From Bacteroides pyogenes (GTDB lineage: Bacteria; Bacteroidota; Bacteroidia; Bacteroidales; Bacteroidaceae), in contig NZ_JACIDI010000017.1 of the NCBI RefSeq assembly GCF_014196225.1, forward strand, positions 1 to 64,000: a stretch of DNA of 64,000 nt. The letters are read 5' to 3'. The notes beneath the pieces are model-generated. The model saw only the letters and a list, made by a program, of their open reading frames with translations, was not told the origin of the DNA and made no database searches. This document shows positions 26,348-35,023 of the stretch, one piece after another. The translations under genes were made by a program, and so were the position numbers. Each line of letters starts with the position of its first letter. Position 1 is the stretch's first letter.

Positions 26348-27435
26348 TTGTTGAGGAAAAAGAGTTGTCGGTAAGGATAGAAGCATTGGTGGGGGAGAAG
26401 CGTCCGTTCGCATGTTATCGTCTGCCCGGCGAAGAGAATATCCGCCTGCTGCAAGGAAACATACATACCCTCCGCTTGCTTTCCGGTTTCGACGAACTGA
26501 ACGGAAAGAGAGGATTCGTTATGGCGCCGTTCGAGGTGAATGGAAATTCTCCGCTTGTGCTGATGGAGTGCGAACAGGAGCCGGAGACGGTCTATACGAA
26601 TTGGCAGGACGGGGGGAGGCTTACCGGTTATGATGGCGATGAAAACGGCTGCAAAATCTCTTGCACGAAAGAATATGAAGCATGCTTTCGTCTTTTTATG
26701 GAGAAGTTGGGCGAAGGGGTATTCGATAAGTTGGTGCTTTCACGCAATCAGACCGTAGAGCGGACGCCCGGTTTCTCTCCGGTCGGGGCTTTCCGTGCCG
26801 CTTGTGTCCGTTACAAGCACTCGTATGTTTATTTATGCTACACTCCTCATACCGGGCTATGGCTCGGAAGCACTCCCGAGATACTTCTGTCGGGCGAACG
26901 CAACGAATGGCATACGGTGGCCCTCGCAGGCACATTGCCTTTGCAAAACGGAGGTTTGCCCCATGCCTGGAGCGAAAAGAACCGGAAAGAACAGGAGTAC
27001 GTATCGGCCTACATACGGAAGCAATTGCATTCGCTGGGCATTCATGCTGCGGAAGAGGGGCCTTATCCGGTTTATGCCGGAGCTTTGTCGCACCTTAAGA
27101 CAGACTTTCGTTTTTCATTGCATGACCGGATTCGTCCGGGCGACTTGCTTGCGCTTCTTCATCCCACTCCGGCCGTATGTGGCCTGCCCAAAGAACGGGC
27201 TCACGCCTTTATTTTGGAGAATGAAGGTTACGACCGCAGCTATTATTCGGGTTTTATCGGCTGGATGGATCCCCGGGACCGGACAGACTTGTACGTCAAT
27301 CTGCGCTGTATGCACATTGAAGAGGAAAACCTCGTGTTGTATGCCGGAGGCGGACTGATCGCTTCTTCGGAACTGAATGACGAATGGATGGAAACGGAAA
27401 AGAAAATGCAAACGATGAAGCGTTTGACTCAATAA
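26344..27435 (+). CDS. menF: Isochorismate synthase
   Basis: Converts chorismate to isochorismate, the first menaquinone step. The 363-residue protein is a chorismate-binding fold, shorter at the N-terminus than the 430-residue E. coli enzyme. Blocks visible are FDKLVLSRNQTVE, STPEILLSGERNEWHTVALAGTLP, HLKTDFRFSL, LHPTPAVCGLPKERA and NEGYDRSYYSGFIGWMD, which together carry the Mg2+ and substrate residues. The 4-base ATGA overlap with the upstream fusion gene shows translational coupling, and menD begins 18 bases later. Confidence 0.92.
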   Translation: MIVEEKELSVRIEALVGEKRPFACYRLPGEENIRLLQGNIHTLRLLSGFDELNGKRGFVMAPFEVNGNSPLVLMECEQEPETVYTNWQDGGRLTGYDGDENGCKISCTKEYEACFRLFMEKLGEGVFDKLVLSRNQTVERTPGFSPVGAFRAACVRYKHSYVYLCYTPHTGLWLGSTPEILLSGERNEWHTVALAGTLPLQNGGLPHAWSEKNRKEQEYVSAYIRKQLHSLGIHAAEEGPYPVYAGALSHLKTDFRFSLHDRIRPGDLLALLHPTPAVCGLPKERAHAFILENEGYDRSYYSGFIGWMDPRDRTDLYVNLRCMHIEEENLVLYAGGGLIASSELNDEWMETEKKMQTMKRLTQ

Positions 27436-27453
27436 ACTAAAACAACAAAAGAT

Positions 27454-29115
27454 ATGTATTCGGATAAGAAAAATGTACTTCAACTGGTCGCTTTGCTCGA
27501 AGCGCACGGAATTACAAGAGTGGTGTTGTGCCCCGGCAGCCGGAACGCTCCGCTTGTGCATACGCTTTCCACTCATCCGGGCTTTACGTGCTATTCCATG
27601 ACGGATGAGCGGAGCGCAGGCTATTTTGCAATAGGGCTCGCTTTGAACGGCGGGAAGCCGGCGGCTGTCTGCTGTACTTCGGGAACGGCTTTGCTGAATC
27701 TTCATCCGGCCGTGGCGGAAGCCTTTTATCAACATATCCCCTTAGTCGTTATTTCGGCAGACCGTCCCGGCGCATGGATCGGACAGATGGACGGACAGAC
27801 CGTGCCGCAGCCGGGAGTGTTCCGTTCGCTGGTGAAGAAATCGGTCGACCTGCCGGAGATTCATACGGAGGAAGACGAGTGGTATTGCAACAGGCTGGTG
27901 AACGAAGCATTGCTCGAAACGAACCATCATGGAAAAGGCCCGGTGCATATCAATGTTCCTATTTCGGAACCTCTCTTCCGCTTTACCGTCGAATCGCTTC
28001 CTGCGGTGCGCGCGATTACACGCTATCAGGGGCTGAATGTGTACGACCGTGATTACAACGGATTGATCGACCGGCTCAACCAATACAACCGGAGAATGAT
28101 TGTCGTGGGTCAGATGAGCCTGATTTATCTGTTCGAAAAAAGATATGTGAAACTGCTGTATAAGCACTTTGCCTGGCTCACGGAACATATCGGCAATCAG
28201 ACGGTTCCCGGCATTCCGGTGAAGAATTTCGACGCGGCGCTGTCATTCATGCCCGAAGAGAGGGCGGAACAAATGGCTCCGGAGCTGTTGATTACGTACG
28301 GAGGACATGTGATTTCCAAACGCCTGAAGAAGTTCTTGCGCCAACATCCGCCTAAAGAGCATTGGCACGTTTCGCCCGACGGCGAAGTGGTAGACCTATA
28401 CGGGGCGTTGACCTGCGTCATCGAAATGGATCCTTTCGAGTTTCTGGAGAAGATAGCCGGCTGGCTGGACAACCGTACGCCCGAATATCCCCGCGTGTGG
28501 GAGAATTATTGTAAAACGATTCCCGAACCGGAGTTCGGATATTCCGGCATGTCGGCGGTCGGGGGCTTGATAAAATCGTTGCCGGAATCGTGCGCCCTGC
28601 ATTTGGCCAACAGTTCGGCAGTTCGGTACGCGCAATTGTATCCGATTCCTTCTGCGGTGGAAGTGTGCGGCAATCGCGGAACAAACGGAATCGAGGGCTC
28701 TCTTTCCACGGCAATCGGCTATGCTGCCTGTTCGGATAAATTGAACTTTGTCGTTATCGGCGATCTGAGCTTCTTCTACGACATGAATGCTTTGTGGAAT
28801 GGACATATCGGCGCCAACTTGCGCATTCTGTTGCTCAACAACGGCGGCGGAGGGATTTTCCATACGTTGCCCGGATTGGAAATGTCGGGCACTTCGCATA
28901 AGTTCATCACGGCCGTTCATAAAACATCCGCCAAGGGATGGGCGGAAGAGAGAGGTTTTCTCTATCTTCGTGCCGAGAATGAAGAACAATTGACGGAAGC
29001 CGTGCAGATTCTGACCCGGCCTGAGCCGATGGAGCAGCCGGTGCTGGTGGAAGTGTTTACCAATAAGAACAAAGACGCGCGCATCTTGAAAGACTATTTT
29101 AAAAAGAATCAATAA
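27454..29115 (+). CDS. menD: SEPHCHC synthase (MenD)
   Basis: Thiamine-diphosphate enzyme joining 2-oxoglutarate to isochorismate. The 553-residue protein is a three-domain ThDP enzyme. It has the N-terminal CPGSRNAPL and [14 protein letters not shown] blocks, [17 protein letters not shown], then the C-terminal ThDP-binding region [19 protein letters not shown] and [13 protein letters not shown] with the [11 protein letters not shown] continuation. All match the family. It requires Mg2+ and acts in the cytoplasm. It sits between menF and menB in one operon. Confidence 0.96.
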   Translation: MYSDKKNVLQLVALLEAHGITRVVLCPGSRNAPLVHTLSTHPGFTCYSMTDERSAGYFAIGLALNGGKPAAVCCTSGTALLNLHPAVAEAFYQHIPLVVISADRPGAWIGQMDGQTVPQPGVFRSLVKKSVDLPEIHTEEDEWYCNRLVNEALLETNHHGKGPVHINVPISEPLFRFTVESLPAVRAITRYQGLNVYDRDYNGLIDRLNQYNRRMIVVGQMSLIYLFEKRYVKLLYKHFAWLTEHIGNQTVPGIPVKNFDAALSFMPEERAEQMAPELLITYGGHVISKRLKKFLRQHPPKEHWHVSPDGEVVDLYGALTCVIEMDPFEFLEKIAGWLDNRTPEYPRVWENYCKTIPEPEFGYSGMSAVGGLIKSLPESCALHLANSSAVRYAQLYPIPSAVEVCGNRGTNGIEGSLSTAIGYAACSDKLNFVVIGDLSFFYDMNALWNGHIGANLRILLLNNGGGGIFHTLPGLEMSGTSHKFITAVHKTSAKGWAEERGFLYLRAENEEQLTEAVQILTRPEPMEQPVLVEVFTNKNKDARILKDYFKKNQ

Positions 29116-29126
29116 ACTTACTCATT

Positions 29127-29954
29127 ATGTCGACACAGAAAAGAGAATGGACAACTATCAGGGAATACGAAGATATTCTTTTTGATTATTATAACGGGAT
29201 TGCCCGTATCACAATCAACCGCGAACGTTACCGTAACGCCTTTACTCCGACCACTACGGCCGAGATGAGCGATGCGTTGCGCATCTGTCGCGAAGAGTCG
29301 GATATCGATGTGGTGGTGATTACCGGAGCGGGCGACAAGGCGTTCTGTTCGGGAGGCGACCAGAATGTGAAAGGACGCGGCGGATATATCGGTAAAGACG
29401 GTGTGCCCCGCCTGAGCGTATTGGATGTTCAGAAGCAGATACGGAGCATCCCGAAACCGGTGATTGCCGCTGTGAACGGTTTTGCCATCGGCGGCGGCCA
29501 TGTGCTTCATGTGGTGTGCGACCTTTCCATCGCTTCCGAAAATGCCATCTTCGGACAAACGGGACCGCGCGTGGGCAGCTTCGACGCCGGGTTCGGAGCG
29601 TCTTATCTGGCACGTGTGGTCGGTCAGAAAAAAGCAAGGGAGATTTGGTTCCTGTGCCGGAAGTACAACGCGCAGGAAGCCCTCGATATGGGGCTGGTGA
29701 ATAAGGTAGTGCCTTTGGAACAGTTGGAGGATGAATACGTTCAGTGGGCAGAGGAGATGATGCAGTTGAGTCCGTTGGCCCTGCGCATGATTAAGGCAGG
29801 CTTGAACGCCGAGCTCGACGGGCAGTCGGGTATCCAGGAATTGGCGGGAGACGCCACTCTGCTCTATTATCTCACGGATGAGGCGCAGGAGGGAAAGAAC
29901 GCTTTTCTGGAAAAGCGCAAGCCCAATTTCAAGCAGTATCCCAAGTTTCCTTAG
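29127..29954 (+). CDS. menB: 1,4-dihydroxy-2-naphthoyl-CoA synthase
   Basis: Crotonase-fold enzyme that closes the second ring of the naphthoquinone from o-succinylbenzoyl-CoA. The 275 residues show [20 protein letters not shown], the oxyanion-hole block [37 protein letters not shown], and [20 protein letters not shown], characteristic of MenB. It starts 11 bases after menD. The order menB before menC and menE is the usual Bacteroides arrangement. The product is the presumed substrate of the thioesterase domain encoded at 25115. Confidence 0.96.
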   Translation: MSTQKREWTTIREYEDILFDYYNGIARITINRERYRNAFTPTTTAEMSDALRICREESDIDVVVITGAGDKAFCSGGDQNVKGRGGYIGKDGVPRLSVLDVQKQIRSIPKPVIAAVNGFAIGGGHVLHVVCDLSIASENAIFGQTGPRVGSFDAGFGASYLARVVGQKKAREIWFLCRKYNAQEALDMGLVNKVVPLEQLEDEYVQWAEEMMQLSPLALRMIKAGLNAELDGQSGIQELAGDATLLYYLTDEAQEGKNAFLEKRKPNFKQYPKFP

Positions 29955-29977
29955 GCTGCCATTATCTTTCGGAAAGA

Positions 29978-31018
29978 ATGAAGTATAGAATAGAAATTAT
30001 TCCGCGAACCTTGTTTTTCAAGCGTCCGGCGGGAACTTCGAGAGGGGTGTATACCGAACGGAAAGTATGGTATGTTCGTCTGACCTCTCCCGACGAACCC
30101 GGAAGGGTGGGCATAGGCGAGTGCGCTCCGTTGCCGGACTTGAGCTGCGACGACCGTCCCGATTACGAACAACTATTGTCCGATATTTGCCGGCAAACGG
30201 AAGAGCGCGGAGAAAGGCTTTCGGAGGAGGAACTGGAGAACTATCCGTCCATCGCTTTCGGGCTGGAGACGGCTTTCAAACATTTCGACGCCGGGACGCC
30301 GGGGTTCGGGGATTCGGCTTTCACGCGCGGAGAAAAGGGTATTCCTATCAACGGTCTTATTTGGATGGGCGACCGCGAATTCATGTTTCGTCAGATTACG
30401 GAGAAGATAGAAGCCGGCTTTCGTTGCATCAAACTGAAAATCGGGTCGATCGACTTCGAGGAGGAATTGGGATTGCTGCGCTACATCCGCAGCCGTTTTT
30501 CGGCCCGTGAGATAGAACTGCGGGTGGATGCCAACGGAGCTTTCGCTCCTTCGGACGCGCCGGAGAAGTTGAAACGCTTGTCGGAGCTGGAACTGCATTC
30601 CATCGAACAGCCCATTCGCGCCGGACAGTGGGAGGAGATGGCGAAACTGATCAGCGAGACTCCTTTGCCCATTGCATTGGATGAGGAGTTGATCGGTTGC
30701 AACAGTTGCGCGAAACAGGCCGAACTGCTGCAAACCCTTTCGCCGCAATATATCATTATCAAACCTTCGCTTCATGGAAACAGGGATCGATGGATAAGGC
30801 TGGCGGAAGAAGCGGGAATCGGCTGGTGGGCGACTTCCGCTTTGGAGTCGAACATCGGTCTGAATGCCATCGCCCAATGGGTGAGCACGTACGACAATCC
30901 CCTGCCTCAGGGATTGGGGACGGGGCATTTGTTTGTGGAAAACGTAGCTATGCCACTCGCTCTGAGGGGCGATGAGCTTTGGTTTTATCCGCATCGGCAA
31001 CGGACGCCCGTTATCTGA
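29978..31018 (+). CDS. menC: o-Succinylbenzoate synthase
   Basis: Enolase-superfamily dehydratase that converts SHCHC to o-succinylbenzoate. The 346-residue protein has the N-terminal capping domain (about 1-105), then the barrel with RCIKLKIG (catalytic Lys pair), LRVDANGAF (metal Asp), SIEQPI (metal Glu), IALDEEL (metal Asp/Glu) and YIIIKPSLHG (second catalytic Lys). It lies 23 bases after menB and overlaps, or nearly abuts, menE. Members can be promiscuous N-acylamino-acid racemases; the operon makes the menaquinone role clear. Confidence 0.92.
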   Translation: MKYRIEIIPRTLFFKRPAGTSRGVYTERKVWYVRLTSPDEPGRVGIGECAPLPDLSCDDRPDYEQLLSDICRQTEERGERLSEEELENYPSIAFGLETAFKHFDAGTPGFGDSAFTRGEKGIPINGLIWMGDREFMFRQITEKIEAGFRCIKLKIGSIDFEEELGLLRYIRSRFSAREIELRVDANGAFAPSDAPEKLKRLSELELHSIEQPIRAGQWEEMAKLISETPLPIALDEELIGCNSCAKQAELLQTLSPQYIIIKPSLHGNRDRWIRLAEEAGIGWWATSALESNIGLNAIAQWVSTYDNPLPQGLGTGHLFVENVAMPLALRGDELWFYPHRQRTPVI

Positions 31019-31049
31019 CTTTCTTGCGGATGTTTTATCAAACGAAAAG

Positions 31050-32171
31050 ATGGAAGTAAATATCGAACGGCAGTTTTTGTATCTCGACGGTAGAAGAGTC
31101 GACGCAGGGAACTATAAGTTATGGTCGACGGAGATAATGAGCGACGGCAACCCTGCTCTGGCGGATGTTTTTCGGTTTCTGGAGAGTTGGTTCGACGGCT
31201 CGCCCACGGTAACCGTCCGCACTTCCGGTTCTACGGGCGCCCCCAAAACACTGGTCGTTCGCAAGGAACAGATGGTGCAAAGCGCCCGCATCACCTGCGG
31301 GTATCTGCATTTGCAAGAAAGAGACACCGCTCTGCTCTGCATGAACCTACGCTACATCGGAGCGATGATGGTTGTCGTGCGTGCCTTGGTCGCCGGTCTG
31401 GAACTCCTTGTCCGGGAACCTTCCGGACACCCTTTGGCAGAGCTCGCGACACCCGTTCGCTTTGCTTCCATGGTTCCTCTTCAGGTTTATAATTCCCTTC
31501 AGGTGCGCCAAGAGAAAGAGCGGTTGAAGCAGATCGGAACGCTGCTGATAGGCGGGGGAGCCGTCGATGAGGCTTTGGAGAATGAGCTTCGTGACTTTCC
31601 GGGAGCTGTTTACTCGACTTACGGAATGACCGAAACGCTTTCTCACATCGCGCTGCGGAGGCTTAGCGGCGTCGAGGCTTCCGAGTGTTATTATCCGTTT
31701 CCTTCGGTGAGGCTTTCCCTGTCTGCCGAGAACACGCTGGTCATCGACGCCCCCCTTGTCTGCGACGAAGTGCTGACGACCAACGACATCGCCCGTATTC
31801 GTCCCGACGGCGGTTTTTTCATTCTGGGACGAAAAGACAACATCATCAATAGCGGAGGCATTAAGATTCAGCCCGAAGAGGTGGAAAAGAAACTGCGTCC
31901 GTTCATTCGCGCCCCGTTTGCTGTCACCTCCGTGCCCGACAAGCGGTTGGGCGAGGCTCTTGTCCTGCTGGTGGAAGATTCGGGCGGGCGTCTCGAAGTA
32001 TGCCCCGATTGGTTGGCGCAACTGCCGCCTTACCATCGTCCCAAGCGCATCCGCTACGTAAAAGAACTGCCCGGAGCGGGAAACGGAAAGGTAGACCGTG
32101 CCGGATGCCGCAGGCTGGCGCACGCACTGTTTGCCTCGAACGGCGCAGATGAAGCTCAGCGGACGGAGTAA
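31050..32171 (+). CDS. menE: o-Succinylbenzoate-CoA ligase (MenE-type AMP-binding enzyme)
   Basis: Activates o-succinylbenzoate to its CoA thioester through an acyl-adenylate. The 373-residue protein is compact for the ANL family. It has the P-loop RTSGSTGAPKTL, the YSTYGMTETLSHIA motif, the GRKDNIINSGGIKIQPEEVE hinge and the C-terminal lysine in GAGNGKVDR. The start is taken at ATG 31050. An in-frame ATG at 30972 would overlap menC by 47 bases and add 26 residues of no clear family. It is the last gene of the men operon, followed directly by a 65-bp tandem repeat block. menH, menA and menG are not nearby. Confidence 0.9.
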   Translation: MEVNIERQFLYLDGRRVDAGNYKLWSTEIMSDGNPALADVFRFLESWFDGSPTVTVRTSGSTGAPKTLVVRKEQMVQSARITCGYLHLQERDTALLCMNLRYIGAMMVVVRALVAGLELLVREPSGHPLAELATPVRFASMVPLQVYNSLQVRQEKERLKQIGTLLIGGGAVDEALENELRDFPGAVYSTYGMTETLSHIALRRLSGVEASECYYPFPSVRLSLSAENTLVIDAPLVCDEVLTTNDIARIRPDGGFFILGRKDNIINSGGIKIQPEEVEKKLRPFIRAPFAVTSVPDKRLGEALVLLVEDSGGRLEVCPDWLAQLPPYHRPKRIRYVKELPGAGNGKVDRAGCRRLAHALFASNGADEAQRTE

Positions 32172-32185
32172 ACCTCTTTTGCAAA

Positions 32186-32503
32186 AGACTGAATTTGTCG
32201 GGTTGTTTTGGGGAGAGAGTGTTTGTGTGGTCGGGTAGCCGCTATTGTAAAGACTGAATTTGCCGGATTGTTTTGCAGAAAGAGTGTTTTGTGTGGTTGG
32301 GCAACCGCTATTGCAAAGACTGAATTTGCCGGGTTGTTTTGGGGAGAGTGTGTTTGTGTGGTTGGGTAGCCGCTATTGTAAAGACTGAATTTGCCGGGTT
32401 GTTTTGGGGAGAGAGCGTTTGTGTAGTTGGGTAGCCGCTATTGCAAAGACTGAATTTGCCGGGTTGTTTTGCAGAGAGAGTGTTTTGTGTGGTTGGGTAG
32501 CCG
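32186..32503. repeat. 65-bp tandem repeat array, five copies
   Basis: The phrase AGACTGAATTTG starts at 32186, 32251, 32317, 32382 and 32447, steps 65, 66, 65, 65. The whole 65-bp unit is conserved (GGGTTGTTTTGGGGAGAGAG, GTGTGGTTGGGTAGCCGCTA), so copies are recent. The fifth is cut short at 32503. Sub-blocks of about 22 bases beginning TTG are discernible. It lies 14 bases downstream of menE. The frame is not kept, so it is not coding. Confidence 0.9.
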
Positions 32504-32696
32504 GCCCCGTATCTGTCTTCTTACAGGGCGACGGATTTTCTTCTTTATACCTTCCTTTCAAGTTCAAAGAACCCCGTCGGGACTATGACTGAGTAATAAA
32601 CAAGTGAGCATCGTGTACAGGCAAGGGCGAACTGCGACAATCTATATTATTCATCAGACTGAGAGTCGTCGGTTAAAGGGTTGGCTGGTAGCGGGA

Positions 32697-33070
32697 ACAG
32701 AAGTCTCGTTCGTATGCAATAGAGTCTCGCTTTCAGTGAAACAGAACTTCTGTTGCGATACAATAGAGCCTCTGTTTGCGTGTAACGAAGGCCCTGTTTC
32801 GATGCAATGGAGTCTCTGTTTCGATGAATGGAGCCTCTGTTTGCGTGCAATGAAGGCTCTGTTTCGATGCAATTGAATCTCTGTTTCGATGAATGGAGTC
32901 TCTGTTTGCGTGTAACGAAAGCTCTGTTTCGATGCAATTGAATCTTTGTTTCGATGAAACAGAAGCTCTGTCCGAACGAAATAAAAGCTCCGTTTCGTCG
33001 TAGCGGAAGCTCTGCGCAGATTGGCGGAACTTTCGTTCGGACACAACCGTGTCCCTGTGCCGATAAACCG
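32697..33070. repeat. Degenerate 22-bp tandem repeat array, about sixteen units
   Basis: Units of the type AGTCTCTGTTTCGATGCAAT. The CTCTG anchors start at 32705, 32726, 32748, 32770, 32792, 32814, 32835, 32857, 32879, 32900, 32922, 32944, 32966, 32988 and 33010. Steps are 21 or 22, mean 21.8. A three-unit (65-bp) higher order is visible at 32770-32922. Later units to about 33070 are eroded. Frames through it on both strands are arginine/serine-rich artefacts of the repeat. Confidence 0.85.
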
Positions 33071-33189
33071 CCTGTTCCGTCTGAGTGAAACGGTTCAAAC
33101 GGAACGGTCGTTTGCCTTCCCTCCTTCGGTATGAAAAAGGAAAGATAAGGGGAAACAAAATCTTCCGAAAGTCGATTTTATTCCTTTTT

Positions 33190-33221
33190 TTTGCTTTTTA
33201 CATTAAAAGCATCTACTTTTG
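33190..33221 (+). promoter_or_regulatory. Promoter of the ECF sigma operon
   Basis: TTTG (33190-33193), 20 bases, TACTTTTG (33214-33221): a full Bacteroides consensus promoter. The leader to the ATG at 33258 would be about 30 bases. Confidence 0.65.
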
Positions 33222-33257
33222 ACTGCCGTATCAATGGCGTAATTGTGTAATTTTCTA

Positions 33258-33797
33258 ATGACCTCTCTCAGCGAACAACAAAAGAAAAAGAAATTCGAGC
33301 AATTCTTTATTGCCACTTTCCCGAAGGTGAAAGCCTTTGCCTGGAAGGTCCTCAAGTCGGAAGGCGACGCCGAGGACATAGCTCAGGATGTGTTCGTAAA
33401 GCTGTGGGATAATCCGGAGATCTGGGAATCGCGGGAGACGTGGAACGGCTATATCTACACCATGGTTCGCAACCATATTTACAATTTCCTGAAACATAAG
33501 TCGGTGGAATACACCTATCAGGAGCGTTTGGCGCAGGAAGACTCTTCGGCTTTTGAAGTGGATATTCACGATCAGATCTACGCCAAAGAGATCGAACTCC
33601 TGGTGAAGCTGGCTTTGGAGAACATGCCCGAGCAACGCAGGAGGGTCTTCGTGATGAGCCGGCAAAAGGGGATGAGCAATCAGGAGATAGCCGACCGGCT
33701 CCAACTTTCCGTACGTACAGTGGAGCGTCACATCTATTTGGCGCTTCAGGATTTAAAGAAAATCATTTTAATCGCATCTTTTTTCTATTTCTGTTGA
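33258..33797 (+). CDS. ECF-type RNA polymerase sigma-70 factor
   Basis: A 179-residue sigma factor of the Bacteroidetes ECF class used in glycan sensing. Region 2 shows FPKVKAFAWKVLKSEGDAED and DVFVKLWDNPE. Region 4 is a helix-turn-helix, MSNQEIADRLQLSVRTVERHI, before the C-terminus. The start is ATG 33258, not the upstream TTG. The FecR-type anti-sigma gene follows 48 bases later and the SusC gene carries a matching signalling domain. The sigma factor probably drives the susC-to-43446 operon when the receptor binds its glycan. Confidence 0.93.
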   Translation: MTSLSEQQKKKKFEQFFIATFPKVKAFAWKVLKSEGDAEDIAQDVFVKLWDNPEIWESRETWNGYIYTMVRNHIYNFLKHKSVEYTYQERLAQEDSSAFEVDIHDQIYAKEIELLVKLALENMPEQRRRVFVMSRQKGMSNQEIADRLQLSVRTVERHIYLALQDLKKIILIASFFYFC

Positions 33798-33845
33798 GTA
33801 GTCCGTTTCGGGTAGTTGTCTTTATATTGAAAGGCAAGTACAAGT

Positions 33846-34850
33846 ATGAAAGATTACGTTCAGAAAATAATACGCGCGTTTGCAGCTTCCCGGCACGATC
33901 GGAAACTGACTGCGGAAATACACCGGTGGTTGGTGGATGAGACGCATGCGGATGAAAAGGAAGCCGCCCTGTACGACCTGTGGGAAGAGACGGAAGCAAC
34001 GAAAGATGCTTCTACACGAGCCTCTTTATCGAAAGTGTACGAACGCTTGGGAGTGAACGAACGGCATGCAACCGCGTCGAATACTTTCTCTATACGTAGA
34101 TTCCGGTGGTATGCCGCCGCAGCGGTCGTGCTATTGGCCGTGTCGATATCGGGCACGTTCTTACTGACGAAGAATATGTATTCTGAGATTGCGATGGTGG
34201 AGCAGTTCACCCCCGCAGGTGATATGGAAGTGATCGAGTTGCCCGACGGAAGCGCCGTGCAAACCAATTCGGGGACGCTTCTGCTTTATCCCGAAGCCTT
34301 TAAAGGCAATACGCGCACGGTATATCTGATCGGAGAAGCGAATTTTAAAGTAAAGAAGAACCCCGACCGGCCGTTTGTCGTAAAGTCGGGCACGATGGCA
34401 GTTACCGCTTTAGGCACGGAGTTTAATGTTTCCGCCTACCCCGAAAACGAGAAGATGATTGCCACATTGATTCGTGGAAAAGTGAAAGTGGACTGCAACA
34501 ACGGTGCCGAAAGCTATATCCTGAATCCCGCCCAACAAGTCGTTTACTATTCCTCTACCAAACAAAGCACATTGGGCGAGGCCGATCTCGAAGATGTGAC
34601 CGCTTGGCAGCGGGGAATGTTCGTCTTCCGCGGATGCACCGTGAAAGAGGTGCTCTCTACTTTGGAGCGTCGCTATGCCGTCACGTTTCAGTACAATGCA
34701 AGTTCATTCAATGATGACAGATATAACTTCCGCTTTCGCGAGAAGTCGGATATCGGAGATATCATGGCAATTATCCGGGAAGTCGTGGGTGGATTCACCT
34801 ATAAGATGGAAGGAGATACTTGCTACATAAAAAGCGATAAGAGAAAATAG
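33846..34850 (+). CDS. FecR-type anti-sigma factor
   Basis: A 334-residue inner-membrane anti-sigma/transducer. The cytoplasmic N-terminal part (about 1-85) would hold the sigma factor. A membrane helix lies at about 88-107. The periplasmic FecR domain (about 120-225) has FTPAGDMEVIELPDGSAVQ and the VKSGTMAVTALGTEFNVSAY hallmark. A C-terminal DUF4974-type domain (about 260-334), FRGCTVKEVLSTLERRY, resembles an STN fold that can contact the receptor's own STN domain. It is paired with the ECF gene and precedes susC by 173 bases, which contain a hairpin. Confidence 0.93.
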   Translation: MKDYVQKIIRAFAASRHDRKLTAEIHRWLVDETHADEKEAALYDLWEETEATKDASTRASLSKVYERLGVNERHATASNTFSIRRFRWYAAAAVVLLAVSISGTFLLTKNMYSEIAMVEQFTPAGDMEVIELPDGSAVQTNSGTLLLYPEAFKGNTRTVYLIGEANFKVKKNPDRPFVVKSGTMAVTALGTEFNVSAYPENEKMIATLIRGKVKVDCNNGAESYILNPAQQVVYYSSTKQSTLGEADLEDVTAWQRGMFVFRGCTVKEVLSTLERRYAVTFQYNASSFNDDRYNFRFREKSDIGDIMAIIREVVGGFTYKMEGDTCYIKSDKRK

Positions 34851-34900
34851 AGATAAATTATTTGTTAACCTTTTAATAAAGAGTGTGTATGAAAAAAAGT

Positions 34901-34932
34901 ATCCGGAACAAGGATGCCGCCTCGTTCCGGAT
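34901..34932 (+). terminator. Hairpin between fecR and susC
   Basis: ATCCGGAAC (34901-34909) pairs perfectly with GTTCCGGAT (34924-34932). A modest T-run follows (GTATTTTTAG, about ten bases later). It may end the sigma/anti-sigma transcript so that susC is read mainly from its own ECF-dependent promoter in 34933-35023. Confidence 0.45.
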
Positions 34933-35023
34933 GTGAAATCGTATTTTTAGCATTAAAAAAATATGCTTATTCCGCGAGAAATAAAATATATTATGATCTA
35001 ACACTAAAAAATTGCTCTAATCT

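Noticed and set aside
32186-32503. Reading the 65-bp repeats as a CRISPR array
   Set aside because: The whole 65-bp unit is conserved, with no variable spacers, and there are no cas genes nearby.
32647-33158. Long overlapping frames on both strands through the 22-bp array, giving Arg/Ser/Glu-rich repeat proteins
   Set aside because: The frames exist in several registers because the unit is not a multiple of three and has few stops. There is no start context or domain, so they are treated as repeat artefacts.
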